This document shows positions 33,457-35,392 of a DNA stretch of 35,392 bases, in pieces (within the stretch, counting starts at the first letter, position 1; every line of letters begins with the position of its first letter). The DNA comes from an uncultured Roseateles sp. GTDB taxonomy: Bacteria; Pseudomonadota; Gammaproteobacteria; Burkholderiales; Burkholderiaceae. Under the pieces are notes generated by a model. It did not search any database and was not told the origin of the DNA. It saw only the letters and a list, made by a program, of their open reading frames with translations. The translations under genes and the position numbers were made by a program. The DNA is taken from NCBI GenBank assembly GCA_946480605.1, contig CAMLKW010000020.1, forward strand, positions 1-35,392, written 5' to 3'.

Positions 33457-33849
33457 TCAGTCGAACAGGCCCTGCAGCACGCGCTGCAGCTGCGACACGT
33501 CGATGGGCTTGAGCCAGTAGTCCTCGAAGCCGGCCTCGCGCGCCGCCCGGACGACGGCGCTGGGGTCGTCGGCCGACAAGGCCACCCAGCGCGAGAGTCG
33601 CACCGTGTCGGCCAGGCCGGCCTGTGCGCAGGCCTGGTGGCGCAGTTCCAGCCCCGTCATGTCGGGCAGGTTCATGTCCACCAGCACCAGGTCGGGCCGC
33701 TGCTCGGCGAACGCCTGCAAGGCCTCGGCGCCGGTCTCGGCGCAGCGCAGCTGCCAGCCCGGCAACTGTCGGAAGACCTCTTCCATCAGGATCAGGTGGA
33801 TGCGGTCGTCTTCGACGTAGAGCACCTGTGGCGCGGGATGGTCGGGCAT
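33457..33849 (-). CDS. Stand-alone response regulator receiver protein
   Basis: This is a single CheY-like receiver domain of 130 residues with no output domain. Acidic residues Glu13/Asp14/Asp15 (YVEDD), phospho-acceptor Asp58 (LVLVDMNLPDMTG), Ser92 in the Thr/Ser position (ALSADD) and Lys114 (WLKPID) are all present, so it should be phosphorylatable. Start ATG 33849 gives MPDHPAPQVLYVEDD; the upstream in-frame ATG at 33903 adds 18 unconserved residues. No kinase is adjacent, so the partner is encoded elsewhere. It may act as a phosphorelay shuttle or by protein contact. Confidence 0.9.
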   Translation of the reverse strand: MPDHPAPQVLYVEDDRIHLILMEEVFRQLPGWQLRCAETGAEALQAFAEQRPDLVLVDMNLPDMTGLELRHQACAQAGLADTVRLSRWVALSADDPSAVVRAAREAGFEDYWLKPIDVSQLQRVLQGLFD

Positions 33850-33932
33850 TCGGGATCGGGGACTGCAAAGGGCGGTCGGCACGATAGCAGCAATGGCCGC
33901 CATGTCGGACCCTGCTGTTTCCGCGGTTTTGC

Positions 33933-33946
33933 GTGATTTATCTCAC
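33933..33946. promoter_or_regulatory. CRP/FNR-type palindrome in the divergent promoter region
   Basis: GTGA-TTTATC-TCAC is a perfect inverted repeat with the N6 spacing of CRP-family sites (TGTGA-N6-TCACA), though the outer T/A pair is missing. It is 84 bp upstream of the receiver gene start and 109 bp upstream of the PEP-CTERM gene. Further on, CCCTAGG and CCCTAATAC (33989-34007) include a TAATAC that could be a -10 element. Confidence 0.4.
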
Positions 33947-34054
33947 CCCCGGCGCACCCCGCCTTTGAGGGGTTTCAACGCGGACAAACCCTAGGCTTCC
34001 CTAATACTTGGGGCATGCGCCCTGGTTCGGGCGTGTCTTCGCTGTCAGCCCCCG

Positions 34055-34861
34055 ATGTCCATGATCGCCACGCTCGCCCTCGCCGTCTCGGCCGGTTCCA
34101 CGTTGCCCCAGTGCAGCTGGGACCGTCCCGGTGCGAACCCCTTCATGGGCGACGTGGTCGCGGCTGTCGACCGCTACCAGGACATCCCGGCCGCCACGCG
34201 CGACAAGCTGAAGGCGCGCATGCAGGCCCGCCAGTACGACGACATCGCCGTCATCGAGCGCGACGCCATCCGCGGCCAGGCGCAGTACGCGCCCGAGATC
34301 CGCGACATGCACTTCGGCCCCGGCGCCGTCTGCGCGACCGTCACGCGCACGAAGTGGACGGCCAAGACGCAGGAGCGCGGGCTCGTCTACTGCGAGGACG
34401 GTCAGTGCATCCTGGTGCCCACCGTGTGCCGCAACGTCAGCCGCATCCGCCGCGTGGAGAAGCCGGCCGCGATTGCGCCGAGCCGGGCCACCAACGTCGC
34501 CTCGTCGGAGCGCGTCGAGGAAACGGCACCGCTGGAGTTCGAGGCGCCCGGCGCCGGCCCGATGGCGGCCACCGAGAGCTTCGCTGGCCAGTCCGGCGTG
34601 GCGTCGCTGGGCACCCCCACCACGCCAGCCCAGGGCGGCAGCTTCGCCAGCCTGGGCAGCAGCTCGCCGGCTGCCGCCACCTCGACGGCCGGCCCTCAAC
34701 TGGTCGGCGTGGGCATCCCGTCCCTGCCGCCCGGCACGGTGCGCCCTGCCGACTCCCTGCCCGGCGTGACGCCGCCCGTGCCCGAGCCCGGCACCTGGGC
34801 CATGATCGCCGCGGGCCTGCTGCTCGTCGGCTTCCGCGCCCGGCGCCAGCGCAAGGACTGA
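34055..34861 (+). CDS. MHFG-family PEP-CTERM sorting-signal protein
   Basis: This exported protein of 268 residues has a short hydrophobic signal at the N-terminus (about 1-16). The body contains CSWDRPGANPFMGDVVAAVDRY (CSWDRPGANPFMGD here), the family-defining RDMHFGPGAVC (about 83-93), and paired cysteines in VYCEDGQCILVPTVC. A Ser/Gly/Ala/Thr-rich linker (about 150-240) precedes the C-terminal sorting signal: VPEPGTW, a membrane helix, and an Arg-rich tail. PEP-CTERM proteins are processed by exosortase EpsH/XrtA-type enzymes and are linked to exopolysaccharide in Burkholderiales; no exosortase is in this window. ATG 34061 is an alternative start. It ends exactly where convergent uvrA ends, with no spacer. 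Confidence 0.9.
   Translation: MSMIATLALAVSAGSTLPQCSWDRPGANPFMGDVVAAVDRYQDIPAATRDKLKARMQARQYDDIAVIERDAIRGQAQYAPEIRDMHFGPGAVCATVTRTKWTAKTQERGLVYCEDGQCILVPTVCRNVSRIRRVEKPAAIAPSRATNVASSERVEETAPLEFEAPGAGPMAATESFAGQSGVASLGTPTTPAQGGSFASLGSSSPAAATSTAGPQLVGVGIPSLPPGTVRPADSLPGVTPPVPEPGTWAMIAAGLLLVGFRARRQRKD

Positions 34862-35392
<531 letters not shown>

Overview
The window is chromosomal DNA of very high GC content from a betaproteobacterium, most likely a Burkholderiales member of the Rubrivivax/Roseateles/Leptothrix type. The evidence is the gene order mreBCD-mrdA-rodA, the recA-recX-DUF2889-sucCD string, an MHFG-type PEP-CTERM protein, an H1-like/SWIB protein and the codon bias. Most long antisense frames are GC-driven shadows. 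Genes are packed tightly: 4-bp ATGA or GTGA overlaps recur, and no stretch longer than about 265 bp lacks a gene.

Layout. 1-5178: end of mreB, then mreC, mreD, mrdA (PBP2) and rodA, the cell-elongation operon. 5419-7678 (minus): a TctE/QseC-like sensor kinase and its OmpR-type regulator, with a 29-codon ORF wedged between them. 7800-12299: recA with a perfect LexA box, recX, a DUF2889 gene, sucC and sucD. 12410-16061: Ser/Thr kinase, PP2C phosphatase, double-FHA protein and a class II phosphodiesterase-like metallo-beta-lactamase protein whose start codon abuts a 12-bp stem. 16113-19976: type IV pilin with a sigma-54 promoter and upstream palindromes, followed by two Wzy/PglL-type ligases that suggest pilin glycosylation. 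19979-20243: a 257-bp MITE-like inverted-repeat element between CTAG duplications, inserted at the moaC stop codon. 20240-23001: moaC, a BepA-like M48 protease and a small membrane protein.

23043-32761 is an iron-uptake region. A Fur box precedes tonB-exbB-exbD and a second, canonical Fur box precedes a Fiu/PiuA-like receptor. After the receptor come a PiuC hydroxylase, a PepSY membrane protein, DUF2271, DUF4198, an ApbE flavin transferase and a membrane-anchored flavodoxin/FNR reductase. The DUF2271 protein carries DGVSGAT, which looks like an ApbE flavinylation site. I infer an electron path from NAD(P)H across the inner membrane to a periplasmic flavoprotein, probably for reducing ferric-siderophore iron. 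This is the most interesting system in the window.

32831-35392: an AKKA-repeat/SWIB nucleoid protein behind tandem palindromes, a stand-alone receiver protein, an MHFG PEP-CTERM protein and the 3' end of uvrA. Four intergenic spacers carry two families of diverged GC-rich repeats. No tRNA, rRNA, CRISPR, intact IS or prophage was seen.
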